Positions 21,816 through 30,108 of a DNA stretch of 32,462 nt are shown piece by piece (the stretch's first letter is position 1; each line of letters opens with the position of its first letter). The position numbers and the translations under genes were made by a program. Below the pieces are notes generated by a model that was not told the origin of the DNA, searched no databases, and saw only the letters and a list, made by a program, of their open reading frames with translations. This DNA is from Gp6-AA40 sp036802945. Its GTDB lineage: Bacteria > Acidobacteriota > Vicinamibacteria > Vicinamibacterales > UBA2999. The stretch covers positions 1 to 32,462 of the forward strand of contig DAIRVG010000058.1 of NCBI GenBank assembly GCA_036802945.1, given 5' to 3'.

Positions 21816-22600
21816 CTAGAACTCCTTCAGGTCTGCCAATTCATCCGTGGCTGGGGCGCGGGTCACTTGCAACGCCTCGAGTGCCGTCTCGTCTTGGATC
21901 ATCGGCGCGCGTTCGTTCTCGCTCAAAAGGTCGTCGATCATCTTCTGGAAGGACGGCGTTTCCTTCCCCGAGATCGTGTTAACGATCGCCGCCCCCGTTG
22001 CCGCGTGCATGATGACTGCGGTGTGAGCCAAGTTCTCCTGCCTCCTCCTCAACGACATGCGCCAAAGGAGTAGCAGTTGTGACTGCGAGTGCTCGTACCA
22101 AAGCGCATGTGGCGTTAGCTGGTACTCCCGGGCGACGTCGGAGATGATCCTTGTAGCCACGATGGCGCCGCGCCGTTCTTCCCCTTCGGCGTCGTCGCGT
22201 TCCACGCCTTCGTGGCCATCTGAAAATTTTCTCTGATGAACTCCCAGCCGATCACGTCTAGAAGCGCCTTGGTCACTGCAATCGACTGGCGAAGGCTCAT
22301 TTTATCCCGCACGTACTCCACGGGTTCGCCGATCACCTTGGCCGTCACGTGCTCGCTAACCGTTGCCAATTCCTCAAGCTGAATGCCAAGCTTCGTTACG
22401 TCCTGACCCGCAAGTGCCGCCTGAATGAGCGGGAGGTTTCCTTTGACGAACCGCAACACCGAGGCGTTTAACAGGGCCAGGTACTCGCCAAGCTCATGAT
22501 TCGACGGCTCCTTGATCTCTACGCGTCGTGGATTGGCCTCGTCCCCAATCACCACCACGATCGGCTCGTTTAGAAGCACTTGGATTTCCGTGCGCGACAT
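21816..22600 (-). CDS. Tail assembly chaperone frameshift product (G-T-like), 261 aa
   Basis: Translation from 22600 through the heptamer at 22223-22229, then shifting -1, continues open to the stop at 21816, giving 126 + 135 residues. The second part reads SDGHEGVERDDAEGEERRG then VAREYQLTPHALWYEHSQSQLLLLW, a pattern common in T-type extensions. The second frame has no start with a ribosome site of its own. The gene pair lies immediately before the tape measure, the standard position, and the product should help load tube subunits on the tape measure. Confidence 0.75.
22115..22600 (-). CDS. Tail assembly chaperone (G-like), 161 aa
   Basis: This is the unshifted product, starting MSRTEIQVLLNEPIVVVIG with a GGGAG site just after the stop of the preceding gene. 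It is alpha-helical after an N-terminal beta pair (VVVIGDEANPRRVEIKEPS) and contains ALAGQDVTKLGIQLEELATV, as in many small tail chaperones. Its C-terminal 35 residues after the slip site are Ser/Pro-rich (SSPTSPGSTS) and probably dispensable. Confidence 0.75.
   Translation of the reverse strand: MSRTEIQVLLNEPIVVVIGDEANPRRVEIKEPSNHELGEYLALLNASVLRFVKGNLPLIQAALAGQDVTKLGIQLEELATVSEHVTAKVIGEPVEYVRDKMSLRQSIAVTKALLDVIGWEFIRENFQMATKAWNATTPKGKNGAAPSWLQGSSPTSPGSTS
22223..22229 (-). promoter_or_regulatory. Programmed -1 frameshift site A_AAU_UUU
   Basis: In the zero frame the codons GAA AAT TTT CAG place the heptamer A AAT TTT exactly in X XXY YYZ register. Shifting back by one opens the second chaperone frame without a stop. 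It is the only canonical heptamer I see in the overlap of the two frames. Confidence 0.8.
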
Positions 22601-22602
22601 AA

Positions 22603-23076
22603 TTAACTCCCTGCGTTGACTTGAACTGCTCCTTGGAAGTCCTTGGTGTACTTTCTCGACGCCTCTTTGGCTTCGAGATAGATTTCCACCAGCTTGTCGG
22701 CGGCCATCAGGCGTTCCGCGTTGTTCGGGCGTAGCTGTGTCCTGATGAACGCGCGCACCAACTCCTGCAACTCATTCCCGGGCCGCCCACCGATCGTGTA
22801 CTTGATGAACACATTCCCCGTTTTTCCGATGAACTTTCCAGCGCACACGAGCCGATTCGCTGGCACCTCGATACCGCCCGTGTAGGTGCCCGCCATCACC
22901 GACTGCATGGGGAACCAGACACAGCGCGACATGAGAACCGCCGCGGTCATGATGTCGAACCACCATGAGCCCAACACGATGGCGTTCGGGCATACCTCGA
23001 AATACGGATGCAGCCCGGACAGCTCGTTGATGATCACCCGTTCCTCGGCATATGTTTTGCCGAGAATTGTTGCCAT
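22603..23076 (-). CDS. Tail-region protein, 157 aa
   Basis: Start at ATG 23076 (MATILGKTYAEERVIINEL), 2 nt after the tail tube stop. The frame extends upstream but would overlap the tube gene. Contains FEVCPNAIVLGSWWFDI, a TGGIEVPANRLVCAGKFIGK block and helical C-terminus with KLVEIYLEAKEAS. No family is recognised. Placement between tail tube and chaperones suggests tail assembly. Confidence 0.6.
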   Translation of the reverse strand: MATILGKTYAEERVIINELSGLHPYFEVCPNAIVLGSWWFDIMTAAVLMSRCVWFPMQSVMAGTYTGGIEVPANRLVCAGKFIGKTGNVFIKYTIGGRPGNELQELVRAFIRTQLRPNNAERLMAADKLVEIYLEAKEASRKYTKDFQGAVQVNAGS

Positions 23077-23078
23077 CG

Positions 23079-23600
23079 CTAGGCAGTCGCGTCGGTAAAG
23101 ATGCCGACCCGATCCGGCGTTTGAGCCGTATCCAGGGCACAGTTCCACGTGGTCTTCATGGATGTTTCGGCGCGCTTGGTAAACGTCGTCGCTCCCGGCG
23201 TTTCGAGCAGCGCCTTGTGGAACGTGACGCTCCGCGTGAACAAGGTGCCCCCCACGCCGCCCGGCGTGAATGACGTCGCGATGATAATCCGCGGGGTCGG
23301 AACGAAGTCCGTTCCTGCCGATGTGCCGATGTCCAACACGCGCGGGTTAGTCCCAGTGATAAGTCCTGAAAGGTCCCACGCGATCTTGATGTTTTCCAAC
23401 GTGGGCTCGCACAATGTGAACTCGATTGTGAATCGCTTGTCCGTGTACCAGTACCGCGATGGAAACGATTCCTGCTCGATGTCCACGTTGAACACCGTGT
23501 ACGTCGGCGTGATCATAATGCCGTCTTTTATCGCCCCCAGGTCGACGCCGACAAAGATGGTTGCGTTACCGACAACGAGATTTCCAGATACAACAGTCAT
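23079..23600 (-). CDS. Major tail tube protein, 173 aa
   Basis: Start at ATG 23600 with an AGGAGG site, one of the strongest here. The N-terminus NATIFVGVDLGAIKDGIMI, then YWYTDKRFTIEFTLCEPTLE and NIKIAWDLSGLITGTNPR, matches the pattern of siphovirus tail tube proteins (beta-sandwich with a loop introducing a helix around LENIKIAWDL), and the C-terminus (SVTFHKALLETPG) carries beta strands. It lies after the tail terminator and before the chaperones, the standard order. Confidence 0.7.
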   Translation of the reverse strand: MTVVSGNLVVGNATIFVGVDLGAIKDGIMITPTYTVFNVDIEQESFPSRYWYTDKRFTIEFTLCEPTLENIKIAWDLSGLITGTNPRVLDIGTSAGTDFVPTPRIIIATSFTPGGVGGTLFTRSVTFHKALLETPGATTFTKRAETSMKTTWNCALDTAQTPDRVGIFTDATA

Positions 23601-23612
23601 TTCTTTTTCCTC

Positions 23613-24137
23613 CTAGGAATATGTTCCGGTCCTGTAGAAAGCGCGGGTTTGGGCGCGGTAGATTCCGCGCGCGACCTGTAGCCAAATGTCCGTATCGGCT
23701 TCGACAACTCCGTATGCGTTACCGGGGAACTCGCAGGTTGGTGGCGCGCCGTGTTCGAGCTGGTTGTTCGCAAGTCCCAGCGTGTTGTTCTCCAAGAACT
23801 CGCACAGGTGGGAGACAAAGGTGGTGATGCCAATGCGCGCGCCAGTCCGGCCAATAACGGAATCCTCGTCGCTTGGGTTGGAGATGGACATGCACGCCTC
23901 GATCGCGACCTCGTGGATCGCGTGTTTCGTGACTCCCGCGCCGCCGTCCTCGGCCATCACGACCTCTGGCGAGCCCATTGGGCGCAAGTAGACGCTGTAA
24001 TTGCTCCACGGCCCCAAGTACCACGGGCCGTTGTAAATTCGGCAGTCGTTCAAGTACGGGAGCGCCGTTTGTGCAAGTAGGGCTTGTTTCATCGCTATCA
24101 ACAGGTCCGAGAACTCTAGGGCGTAACCGCCGCTCAT
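23613..24137 (-). CDS. Tail terminator-like protein, 174 aa
   Basis: Begins MSGGYALEFSDLLIAMKQAL and overlaps the gpG-like stop by ATGA. Contains HEVAIEACMSISNPSDED (about 74-91) and a helix TFVSHLCEFLENN, then VVEADTDIWLQVARGIYRAQTRA; mixed alpha/beta with this layout resembles tail terminator/completion proteins. The assignment depends largely on position between gpG-like and tail tube genes. Confidence 0.55.
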   Translation of the reverse strand: MSGGYALEFSDLLIAMKQALLAQTALPYLNDCRIYNGPWYLGPWSNYSVYLRPMGSPEVVMAEDGGAGVTKHAIHEVAIEACMSISNPSDEDSVIGRTGARIGITTFVSHLCEFLENNTLGLANNQLEHGAPPTCEFPGNAYGVVEADTDIWLQVARGIYRAQTRAFYRTGTYS

Positions 24138-24712
24138 ACCTTGATCGCCCTGCGAATGAGTGTTTGCACGTGCTCGCGCACGTAGCGCGTTGCGGTTTCG
24201 CGGTCACGCCGCGAGATAAAGACAATCGGGCGCGCGGGAATTTCGGTAAACTTTATGTCCGCTTTCCGGGCGAACACCACCTGCCCGCCGATCACGAAGC
24301 GAAGTGCTTTGGCCGTCTTGGGGCGAATTGTGCGCGGGCCAATAAGTGCTCCTTCCTGGTGAATCGCGGCAAGGCGGTTGTTCGAGAACACGCGTTGCTC
24401 GGGGACGCCAATACCCATGACGGTTTCGGTCTTGATGGACCGACGCAAGGCCCCGGTTGCATCCAGGGGGGAGGCCCCCTTCACCCCACGGGCACGACGC
24501 GAGGCCTTGGTCGATTCCTTCAATCGCGGCCAGCGCACCCCATCTCGTGATCCGGTCGCGAATAGCAAATCGGTCCGCACCAACATGTATCCGCCCCAGT
24601 GGGCCAAGGGCTTACGAAGCTGTGCGGGTCCCGCGATCTTCAACGCACGCGCCATCGTAGTCAGGTCCTTGGCCGCCTGGTCGGTATCAATTCTGATTTC
24701 GGCGAAGGCCAC
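24134..24712 (-). CDS. Phage virion morphogenesis (Mu gpG-like) protein, 192 aa
   Basis: Start GTG 24712 next to the preceding stop. Family blocks: RWPRLKESTKASRRARG (about 60-76), PLDATGALRRSI (about 81-92), AAIHQEGALIG (about 114-124) and IPARPIVFISRRDRE (about 157-171). These match the virion morphogenesis family (tail completion; Mu gpG / P2 gpS relatives). It likely acts in head-tail joining or tail completion. Confidence 0.8.
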   Translation of the reverse strand: MAFAEIRIDTDQAAKDLTTMARALKIAGPAQLRKPLAHWGGYMLVRTDLLFATGSRDGVRWPRLKESTKASRRARGVKGASPLDATGALRRSIKTETVMGIGVPEQRVFSNNRLAAIHQEGALIGPRTIRPKTAKALRFVIGGQVVFARKADIKFTEIPARPIVFISRRDRETATRYVREHVQTLIRRAIKV

Positions 24713-24713
24713 G

Positions 24714-25190
24714 TTAACGGCGCTCCCGAGAGATTTTCCGCAATAGTTCCGAGTCGGGCCTGTGATTCACAGAACTATCGACGTCGAAAATTGGCACGTA
24801 CCCATCGCGCGTGTGGAAGCCCGTCGCACTTAAGGTGAGGCCTGGAATAATGGCGTCGCCTTCGGCCAGCTCGTCCAGCATTTCACGCCCCAAAGCGCAC
24901 TCGTCGGTGCCCCCACGGGTGCCTTTCCCGGCCTTCGGAAACACGACGGCGCGCCGTGCTTGTAGTGCGGCCACGGCACACTTGGTCAAAAGGTCCGAGA
25001 TCGTCACGATGATCTCGGGGTATGGAGCGGTGAACGGAACGGTGTAACGCGTGGCAAGCCGCATGTCGATATACGAGGTCGCAATTCGCGCCGCGCGTTC
25101 GATCAGCCGCGGGAAAACGCCGTCGGCGGACGACGGCATGAAGTCGCGCTGAAAAATCGTGACGTCCGTATACGTGACGTAGGTTGGCAC
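24714..25190 (-). CDS. Mu gp36-like head completion protein (DUF1320), 158 aa
   Basis: Start GTG 25190, overlapping the previous stop by one base (TAGTG). The N-terminal helix block IERAARIATSYIDMRLATRYTVPF (shown in parts: RIATSYIDMRLATRY about 35-49), then PEIIVTISDLLTKCAVAALQ, is characteristic of the DUF1320 family of small adaptor proteins at the head-tail interface. The C-terminus contains IPGLTLSATGFHTRDGY and DVDSSVNHRPDS. Confidence 0.75.
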   Translation of the reverse strand: MPTYVTYTDVTIFQRDFMPSSADGVFPRLIERAARIATSYIDMRLATRYTVPFTAPYPEIIVTISDLLTKCAVAALQARRAVVFPKAGKGTRGGTDECALGREMLDELAEGDAIIPGLTLSATGFHTRDGYVPIFDVDSSVNHRPDSELLRKISRERR

Positions 25191-25537
25191 TAGTACACCA
25201 GGCGCTTTCCGTGCGCTGTTATCAGAACCTCGGGGCCTTCGAATGTTTGGGGAACGGTTGAAATGGGGCCGTAGTAGCCCAGAAACCAGGTCGCGTAATG
25301 GCCTGCGGTGTTGGTGTCACCTAAGATCCACGTGTACGAAAGGGTACTGGCGATAATATCCACGACACCCGCAACGCCGTTTATCTGGAGAAGGTCGGTA
25401 TGTAGGTTGAGCATGAAGAATCGGCACGTCACCATGCCGGTGAGGTTGAATACGATTTCCGACTGTTCGACCAATGGGTGGCCCGTGAGAATTGGCCGAA
25501 GATCGCCTGCGTGCATGGGAAAAACGCGCGGGTACAT
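25190..25537 (-). CDS. Small virion protein, BppU N-domain-like, 115 aa
   Basis: The ATG at 25537 follows the preceding stop directly with GGAGG 9 nt upstream. The pattern ILTGHPLVEQSEIVFNLTG, DIIASTLSYTWILGDTN, AGHYATWFLGYYG resembles the Ig-like N-terminal domain of BppU-type baseplate proteins, where two strands frame a D-T-x-x-G-x-Y motif. Single-domain proteins of this kind occur in phage structural clusters; exact function uncertain. Confidence 0.5.
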   Translation of the reverse strand: MYPRVFPMHAGDLRPILTGHPLVEQSEIVFNLTGMVTCRFFMLNLHTDLLQINGVAGVVDIIASTLSYTWILGDTNTAGHYATWFLGYYGPISTVPQTFEGPEVLITAHGKRLVY

Positions 25538-27385
25538 TTACTGAACCTCCAAGAGGACGTGCCCAGTACGAGCCGCCAATTCGGTGCTTCCGTCGCGTGC
25601 AGTCAATGCGACATGGCCGGTGCGCGCGATCAGCAGCGTGTCCATCGTCTCCACTTCGTCGTTTAGGAGAATGGCCCCGTCGCCGACCGAGAAATTGAGG
25701 ACCGTGACGGCCGCACCGAAGGCGGCGCCAGGGAGAAGCGGGACCTTGGGTAGCGGCAGCGTCACGGTCACCACGTCGTTGCCGCTCGTTCCGATCTTTT
25801 GGAGAGCCAGGTAGACGAGCCCGTTTTCGAACTCACGAACGAAAAGCCGTAGCTGCGTGGAGACAACGGCGACTTCCGTTCGAGGGCCTACGGGCTCGCC
25901 TAGCTGGGCGCGTGCGACGCGCATTAAGTCGTTTTGCTCCCAGGTCGAAATGGGCACAATAAACTCGTCCAGGTCGTTCACGTAGCGCGCGTACAGGCGT
26001 GGCTGGTGAGCGAGAAGGAAAAAGGACGAAACACCCATCTTCGACTGGTCCTTGGCGGCTTCGGTCTTGGGCTGGTCCAGGAAGCCGTCGGCCATCAATT
26101 GCTTTGCCTGTGTGCCGCAGAGGTCGTCGATGAACGCCCAGCGTGCAAGCGCGTCGGTCGCATTCGGGACATCGAGCTTCCCTTGGTCGTAGCGCAGCGC
26201 AATCTCGCACTGGATAATTTCACTTGAGTCGATGATGACTAGGGTTTGGGCGTCGGTACGCATCGCAAACGAAATGTCGCCGAAGTTGGGCGCAACGACC
26301 TTTCCGAGCGTGTTCGTAATAAAGGTCTGGGTGCCAATCGCGTCGGCGGCGCAGTCGTCCATATAGCCCTGCGCGTCGCCTGCGTATTCGTCCGAATCGC
26401 CCACGCGCGGGTTGGGGTCCAAGGCCAACGCAACAGGCGGAATCGCCGCATCAAACTCGGGGTAGGCCAGCACGTTGTCGTACACCGTGCCGTCCATGGG
26501 CCCCGTTGTATGCGGAGCCTCGCCGAACTCGGTGCCCAAAAGGGCGTTTGCGGTACGCTGCTGGCGCCATGCCAGGTATTGTGCGCTCCCCATGTTCATG
26601 ATGTACCAGCCGCTGGGGCTGGGCGCGCGACGGACACCCGCGTGGTGGATGTATGCGACCTCGGGATCGATGCTGTTGGCCGCCGCATAGGCGTCCCATG
26701 CGGCGGCCGTCTCGGGCGTGCACTGGCGATGCAACGCATAGGTGAAGTAGCGAACGAGCGGGAACTTGACACGCAACCCATCGACCCACGTGTCCACGCG
26801 GCCGTACACGAGATCGTCTTGACAACGCGATTCGGCTTCCGCTTGGTCCACCATGGGGCGGTTCAAGCAGTCGCTGTACGTGCCCGCGACGAAGTAGTCA
26901 AGCTCCACCCAGATGCCATAGAGGTCGTGTGCGCCGCCACCGGGCCAGGCGCCGCCGTGCGAGGCGAGAGACATCACCATCACATCGGCCATGGATTTCG
27001 TGATCGGCATGGGCGCACTCGAGAACGGGTAGACGAAGATTTGCGTTGCTTGCCCGTTGGAAATGTTGAGCGCTATCCCGATCGGGTCGTGATGGCCGCC
27101 GCTGGGTGGAAATTCGAGCTGAACGCTTGCTTCGTATGCGGGGGAAAAGGTCCCCGTTAAATGCTGGTAGGCGTAAATCCGCCCACTGACACACGACGTG
27201 AAATCATATGGCGTGGGGGTGAGCAAAAACGCCTCATTCATATTCGGCGCATTCGCCTGAAGGCCGGTTGCCAAAAGCGGTGGGGAGTCGCCGACGCGTG
27301 CTGCGTGGTCCGCGCCGGAACCAAACGTAACCCAGTCGTTGGGCGAGTTGTCCACGCGGGGTCGAATTATGCAGGTCTTGAGCAA
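25538..27385 (-). CDS. Glycoside-hydrolase-like virion protein, 615 aa
   Basis: The best start is TTG 27385 (MLKTCIIRPRVDN) with GGAGG 5 nt upstream; the longer frame adds 12 hydrophobic residues without support. Residues about 1-170 look like a beta-sandwich. Residues about 200-460 resemble a TIM-barrel glycosidase-like family (GHL-type): WYIMNMGSAQYLAWRQQ (about 260-276), DGTVYDN (298-304), VAPNFGD, DLCGTQAKQLMADGFLDQP. A C-terminal beta domain contains FVREFENGLVYLAL (about 515-528) and two copies of ARTGHV. Catalytic acids cannot be proved. It sits between capsid and head completion genes, an unusual place for an enzyme. Confidence 0.5.
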   Translation of the reverse strand: MLKTCIIRPRVDNSPNDWVTFGSGADHAARVGDSPPLLATGLQANAPNMNEAFLLTPTPYDFTSCVSGRIYAYQHLTGTFSPAYEASVQLEFPPSGGHHDPIGIALNISNGQATQIFVYPFSSAPMPITKSMADVMVMSLASHGGAWPGGGAHDLYGIWVELDYFVAGTYSDCLNRPMVDQAEAESRCQDDLVYGRVDTWVDGLRVKFPLVRYFTYALHRQCTPETAAAWDAYAAANSIDPEVAYIHHAGVRRAPSPSGWYIMNMGSAQYLAWRQQRTANALLGTEFGEAPHTTGPMDGTVYDNVLAYPEFDAAIPPVALALDPNPRVGDSDEYAGDAQGYMDDCAADAIGTQTFITNTLGKVVAPNFGDISFAMRTDAQTLVIIDSSEIIQCEIALRYDQGKLDVPNATDALARWAFIDDLCGTQAKQLMADGFLDQPKTEAAKDQSKMGVSSFFLLAHQPRLYARYVNDLDEFIVPISTWEQNDLMRVARAQLGEPVGPRTEVAVVSTQLRLFVREFENGLVYLALQKIGTSGNDVVTVTLPLPKVPLLPGAAFGAAVTVLNFSVGDGAILLNDEVETMDTLLIARTGHVALTARDGSTELAARTGHVLLEVQ

Positions 27386-27448
27386 CGCGACCTCCGCGGC
27401 GAGAAAGAGAAACGAAAGCAAAAGCGCGAGGCGTCACACAAACATGAA

Positions 27449-27925
27449 TCAACACCAGATAGAGATTGTGTGAATCGTAAGAGTTCCGCCCGTGTAGGCA
27501 GTTCCAGCATTCGATATGCGAAGCGACACAAAGGGCGCCACTATTGGATTGGGGAATGTCCCAACACCGAAGGACGCGTAGATGGGTTGATCAGCCGGCG
27601 CGGCACCGACCTGAATAACGATCGCTGCATCGGATTCTGCAAAGAATTTCGCGCCGCGTGCCCATAGGCGGTTTGCGTCGGTTGCAGCGGTCATGGCGGC
27701 AGCGGTCCCCATGCCACAGCATCGAATGGTGACGGAACTGGTTCCATCGCCTCCAGTCGCACCCACAATAATGCCCTCAGCGGTCACAAAAAGTGGACAC
27801 GCCGCCCGGCTCGACTTGCATGCATAGGATGCCGCTGGATAGACAGGGGTCGTGAGTCCCGACATGGCCGTTGATAAAATCGGCGATGTAACGGAGCCGT
27901 GTATATCAAGAAGGCTGTACTCCAT
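27449..27925 (-). CDS. Hypothetical virion-region protein, 158 aa
   Basis: Begins MEYSLLDIHGSVTSPILS and overlaps the preceding stop by one base (TAATG). It is Ala/Gly/Thr-rich and beta-like (VTAEGIIVGATGGDGTSSVT, ASFGVGTFPNP, SNAGTAYTGGTLTIHTISI), with several Cys. This composition suits a structural trimer or decoration domain. No family recognised. Confidence 0.55.
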   Translation of the reverse strand: MEYSLLDIHGSVTSPILSTAMSGLTTPVYPAASYACKSSRAACPLFVTAEGIIVGATGGDGTSSVTIRCCGMGTAAAMTAATDANRLWARGAKFFAESDAAIVIQVGAAPADQPIYASFGVGTFPNPIVAPFVSLRISNAGTAYTGGTLTIHTISIWC

Positions 27926-28149
27926 TATTTCGACCCGCTCTCGGGCTTCTCGCTCTTAATCCCGATCGTCTCCAACAATTTCGCGGTCGACCGCGCGGGA
28001 TCGTTCTCGTTGTCGCCCACCACCGCGGTAATCACCGCATTGGGCGGGATGCCCTGGCCCTGCTGGTACGTCATGAGGTGCCCGCCGACTTCAGCCGTCA
28101 CGCGACCAAAGGGCACGACCAGGCCTTGCTTGCCAACGAGGTGACGCAT
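27925..28149 (-). CDS. Small hypothetical protein, 74 aa
   Basis: Begins MRHLVGKQGLVVPFGRVTAE, with NAVITAVVGDNENDPARST and a helical tail AKLLETIGIKSEKPES. Starts 2 nt after the preceding stop and overlaps the next gene by one base. Small alpha/beta proteins at this place, after the capsid gene, are common in phage head clusters; no assignment. Confidence 0.55.
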   Translation of the reverse strand: MRHLVGKQGLVVPFGRVTAEVGGHLMTYQQGQGIPPNAVITAVVGDNENDPARSTAKLLETIGIKSEKPESGSK

Positions 28150-28151
28150 CG

Positions 28152-28601
28152 CTAGTAGTTCGCCTTCGCCCCAGAAATGGTCGTAGACTGGTTGTGCTTT
28201 TTCTTCTGGACGTCCAAGACTGGCGGGTCTTCTGGGTCGATGATCGCCTTGGACTGCGAAGACAGCGCTGTGCTGGCCGCGACCGGTTCCGGCTCGTCTT
28301 CGATCTGTTCGAACGTCGCAAACTGTACGGGGTCGGTGATCGCGTCTCTGTGCCGGTCCTTGTTGTAGGGTTCAATGCACTTGTTGGTGGACCACCGCTC
28401 GAGTGCCGCTTCCACGCCCGTAGTAGGCACGTCGATCACGTGCCCGCGACCGATCACGTAGGGTGCTGTTTTCCCCTTGGTGTCGTCGTAGCCAATTACG
28501 CGAACGAAAAACTTTACTTGTCCGAGCATGATCGGGTTTTTGACGTAGAATAGTTGCCGCCCCGGACCCGCGACCGGCGTTTTCTTTTCTTTCTCTGCCA
28601 T
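28152..28601 (-). CDS. Hypothetical virion-region protein, 149 aa
   Basis: Begins MAEKEKKTPVAGPGRQLFYV with a GGGAGG site. The N-terminal two thirds are mixed alpha/beta (GQVKFFVRVIGYDDTKGKTA, VPTTGVEAALERW), and the C-terminus is disordered and charged (EDEPEPVAAS, VQKKKHNQST). It lies immediately after the major capsid gene. No family recognised. Confidence 0.55.
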   Translation of the reverse strand: MAEKEKKTPVAGPGRQLFYVKNPIMLGQVKFFVRVIGYDDTKGKTAPYVIGRGHVIDVPTTGVEAALERWSTNKCIEPYNKDRHRDAITDPVQFATFEQIEDEPEPVAASTALSSQSKAIIDPEDPPVLDVQKKKHNQSTTISGAKANY

Positions 28602-28619
28602 GATGGGCTTCCTCCCTGG

Positions 28620-29648
28620 TTATGTCAGGTCAATCAACTTGACGATGGCCTCCGGTGTGATCTCCTTCGCGACGCGCTTGTATATAATCTTGTACCACCA
28701 GCCGCCGGTGCCGCGCATTTCGTCGCGCCATCGAACGATCGTCTCTTTGAGCAACTCAAATTGCACGGCCCATGTCGATGTGAAGGTTTCGTTGTCGACG
28801 TAGAACATGAAGCCGTCGTCACCCCAGACACGTGCCTTGACGCGCGCCAAGCCAGGTGCCGCGGTGTTGTAGAACGCATTCGGGAGAATGACACGCATGC
28901 CCCACGGGTTGGTGACTTCCGCAATCCCACTGCCCGTTGCCACACCGAGGAGCTTGCGGCCATCGGTTGCCGCCATCGCAGCGGCGATGCTCGAAATCAT
29001 ATTCGCGTTACCGACCACTTGATCCATGACGTGATCGCCGAGAGCGATGATGTTCGCGCGCTGCCCCAATGCGGGCTGTATGATCTCTTGGGCGGCCGCG
29101 ACGTCGGTGTGAATCGTCGCCGAGGTGTCCCAGTCGGTGCCGGGTGTGATCGTGTTGGTGGTTGCATCCGCCAGGTTTCGAATGCGGATTTCCTGGCGCA
29201 AGAGGCACGCCTGCTGCAAGCGCTTCACCGCGATTGTCGCCGCGTTGATCGGAATGTTTTCGTCCATCGCCTCGTCGGAGACGAACGTCTTCATTCCGTG
29301 GGGATCGATGTAGTACGCGACGTTCCCAACCGCGAATGCCAAGCTCGTGGGCTCGCCCTCGTCGGACAAGAAGTCGGAGAGATCAATGTCCCAACCTTCT
29401 TGCCCCAGCGTCTTGTATCGTCCGGACTTGGACGTAACCGGCGTCCGTGGCGCCACGGTATCACCGATGTACGTCCAGTTTTCTGGCTTGTACGCGCGGA
29501 TCATGTTCGTAAGATCGACCTGCAACGCGAGGTCTTTCGACCGCGCAAACTGCAAATCGGGATCGCCGGTTTGTTCCGACAGATACAAGAGGTCGGTTTC
29601 GTGTGGCGACTGTGCGCCTTCGAGAATTCCCAAAGCGTTTCTGCTCAT
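28620..29648 (-). CDS. Major capsid protein, HK97-fold, 342 aa
   Basis: The start is ATG 29648 (MSRNALGILEGAQSPHETD) with an AGGAG site; a longer frame is not supported. Elements of HK97-fold capsids: an N-terminal arm, RSKDLALQVDLTNM, SGRYKTLGQEGWD, AVGNVAYYIDPHGMKTFV (E-loop and spine-helix region), RLQQACLLRQEIRIRNL, ALGDHVMDQVVGNANMIS and the P/A-domain end FYVDNETFTSTW. Length and position after protease and decoration genes agree. It would form the icosahedral shell. Confidence 0.8.
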   Translation of the reverse strand: MSRNALGILEGAQSPHETDLLYLSEQTGDPDLQFARSKDLALQVDLTNMIRAYKPENWTYIGDTVAPRTPVTSKSGRYKTLGQEGWDIDLSDFLSDEGEPTSLAFAVGNVAYYIDPHGMKTFVSDEAMDENIPINAATIAVKRLQQACLLRQEIRIRNLADATTNTITPGTDWDTSATIHTDVAAAQEIIQPALGQRANIIALGDHVMDQVVGNANMISSIAAAMAATDGRKLLGVATGSGIAEVTNPWGMRVILPNAFYNTAAPGLARVKARVWGDDGFMFYVDNETFTSTWAVQFELLKETIVRWRDEMRGTGGWWYKIIYKRVAKEITPEAIVKLIDLT

Positions 29649-29673
29649 TTTCGTATTCTCCTGTTTCTTCCGG

Positions 29674-30093
29674 TTAGATGCCGGAGCCAAGGCTGATGAG
29701 AATCGGCACCCATTCGGTGTCCGCCGCAGCCACGCCGTAGGTGCGCCCAACGTATGCGGTCGCCACAGTTGCCGCCGCAATCTTGCCGCCGGCCGCCGAG
29801 CCAACCATGATACTTAAGCCAAGCGCCGCCGATGCCATCGCCCATACGTGTCCACTCGTGTAGACCGTTACGCGGTCGCCGATCGCGATCGGGTTAGTCG
29901 CAGACGCGCCAGGCTCAAAAATGAACCCGGCGATAATTTGCGACACAGCCGATGAGACGATGATTTCTTGTGGATTGACGCCACTGAACACGACGCACGC
30001 GACCGGGTTCGTGATCGCCGCGACACCCACGACCGCCGCGAACGACGACCCCGAGTAGCCGATATAATCGCCAGGAAGAGTGATTACAGTCAT
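29674..30093 (-). CDS. Head decoration-like protein, 139 aa
   Basis: Start ATG 30093 with a strong GGAGGA site. The protein is small, Ala/Gly/Val-rich and beta-like (MTVITLPGDYIGYSGSSF, NPIAIGDRVTVYTSGHV, GSAAGGKIAAATVATAYVG), resembling DUF2190-like or similar decoration proteins that stabilise capsids. It lies between the protease/scaffold and capsid genes, as such proteins do. The assignment rests on position and composition. Confidence 0.55.
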   Translation of the reverse strand: MTVITLPGDYIGYSGSSFAAVVGVAAITNPVACVVFSGVNPQEIIVSSAVSQIIAGFIFEPGASATNPIAIGDRVTVYTSGHVWAMASAALGLSIMVGSAAGGKIAAATVATAYVGRTYGVAAADTEWVPILISLGSGI

Positions 30094-30108
30094 TGTCGTT
30101 TTCCTCCG

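Noticed and set aside
22115..22205. Slippery site in the GGGGAAG run
   Set aside because: Its bases do not fit the X XXY YYZ pattern in the zero frame; the upstream A AAT TTT does.
26246..27160. 304-codon plus-strand frame
   Set aside because: Antisense of the glycosidase-like gene with no sign of a real protein.
28554..29696. 380-codon plus-strand frame opposite the capsid gene
   Set aside because: Antisense shadow; the minus-strand product has clear capsid features and a strong ribosome site.
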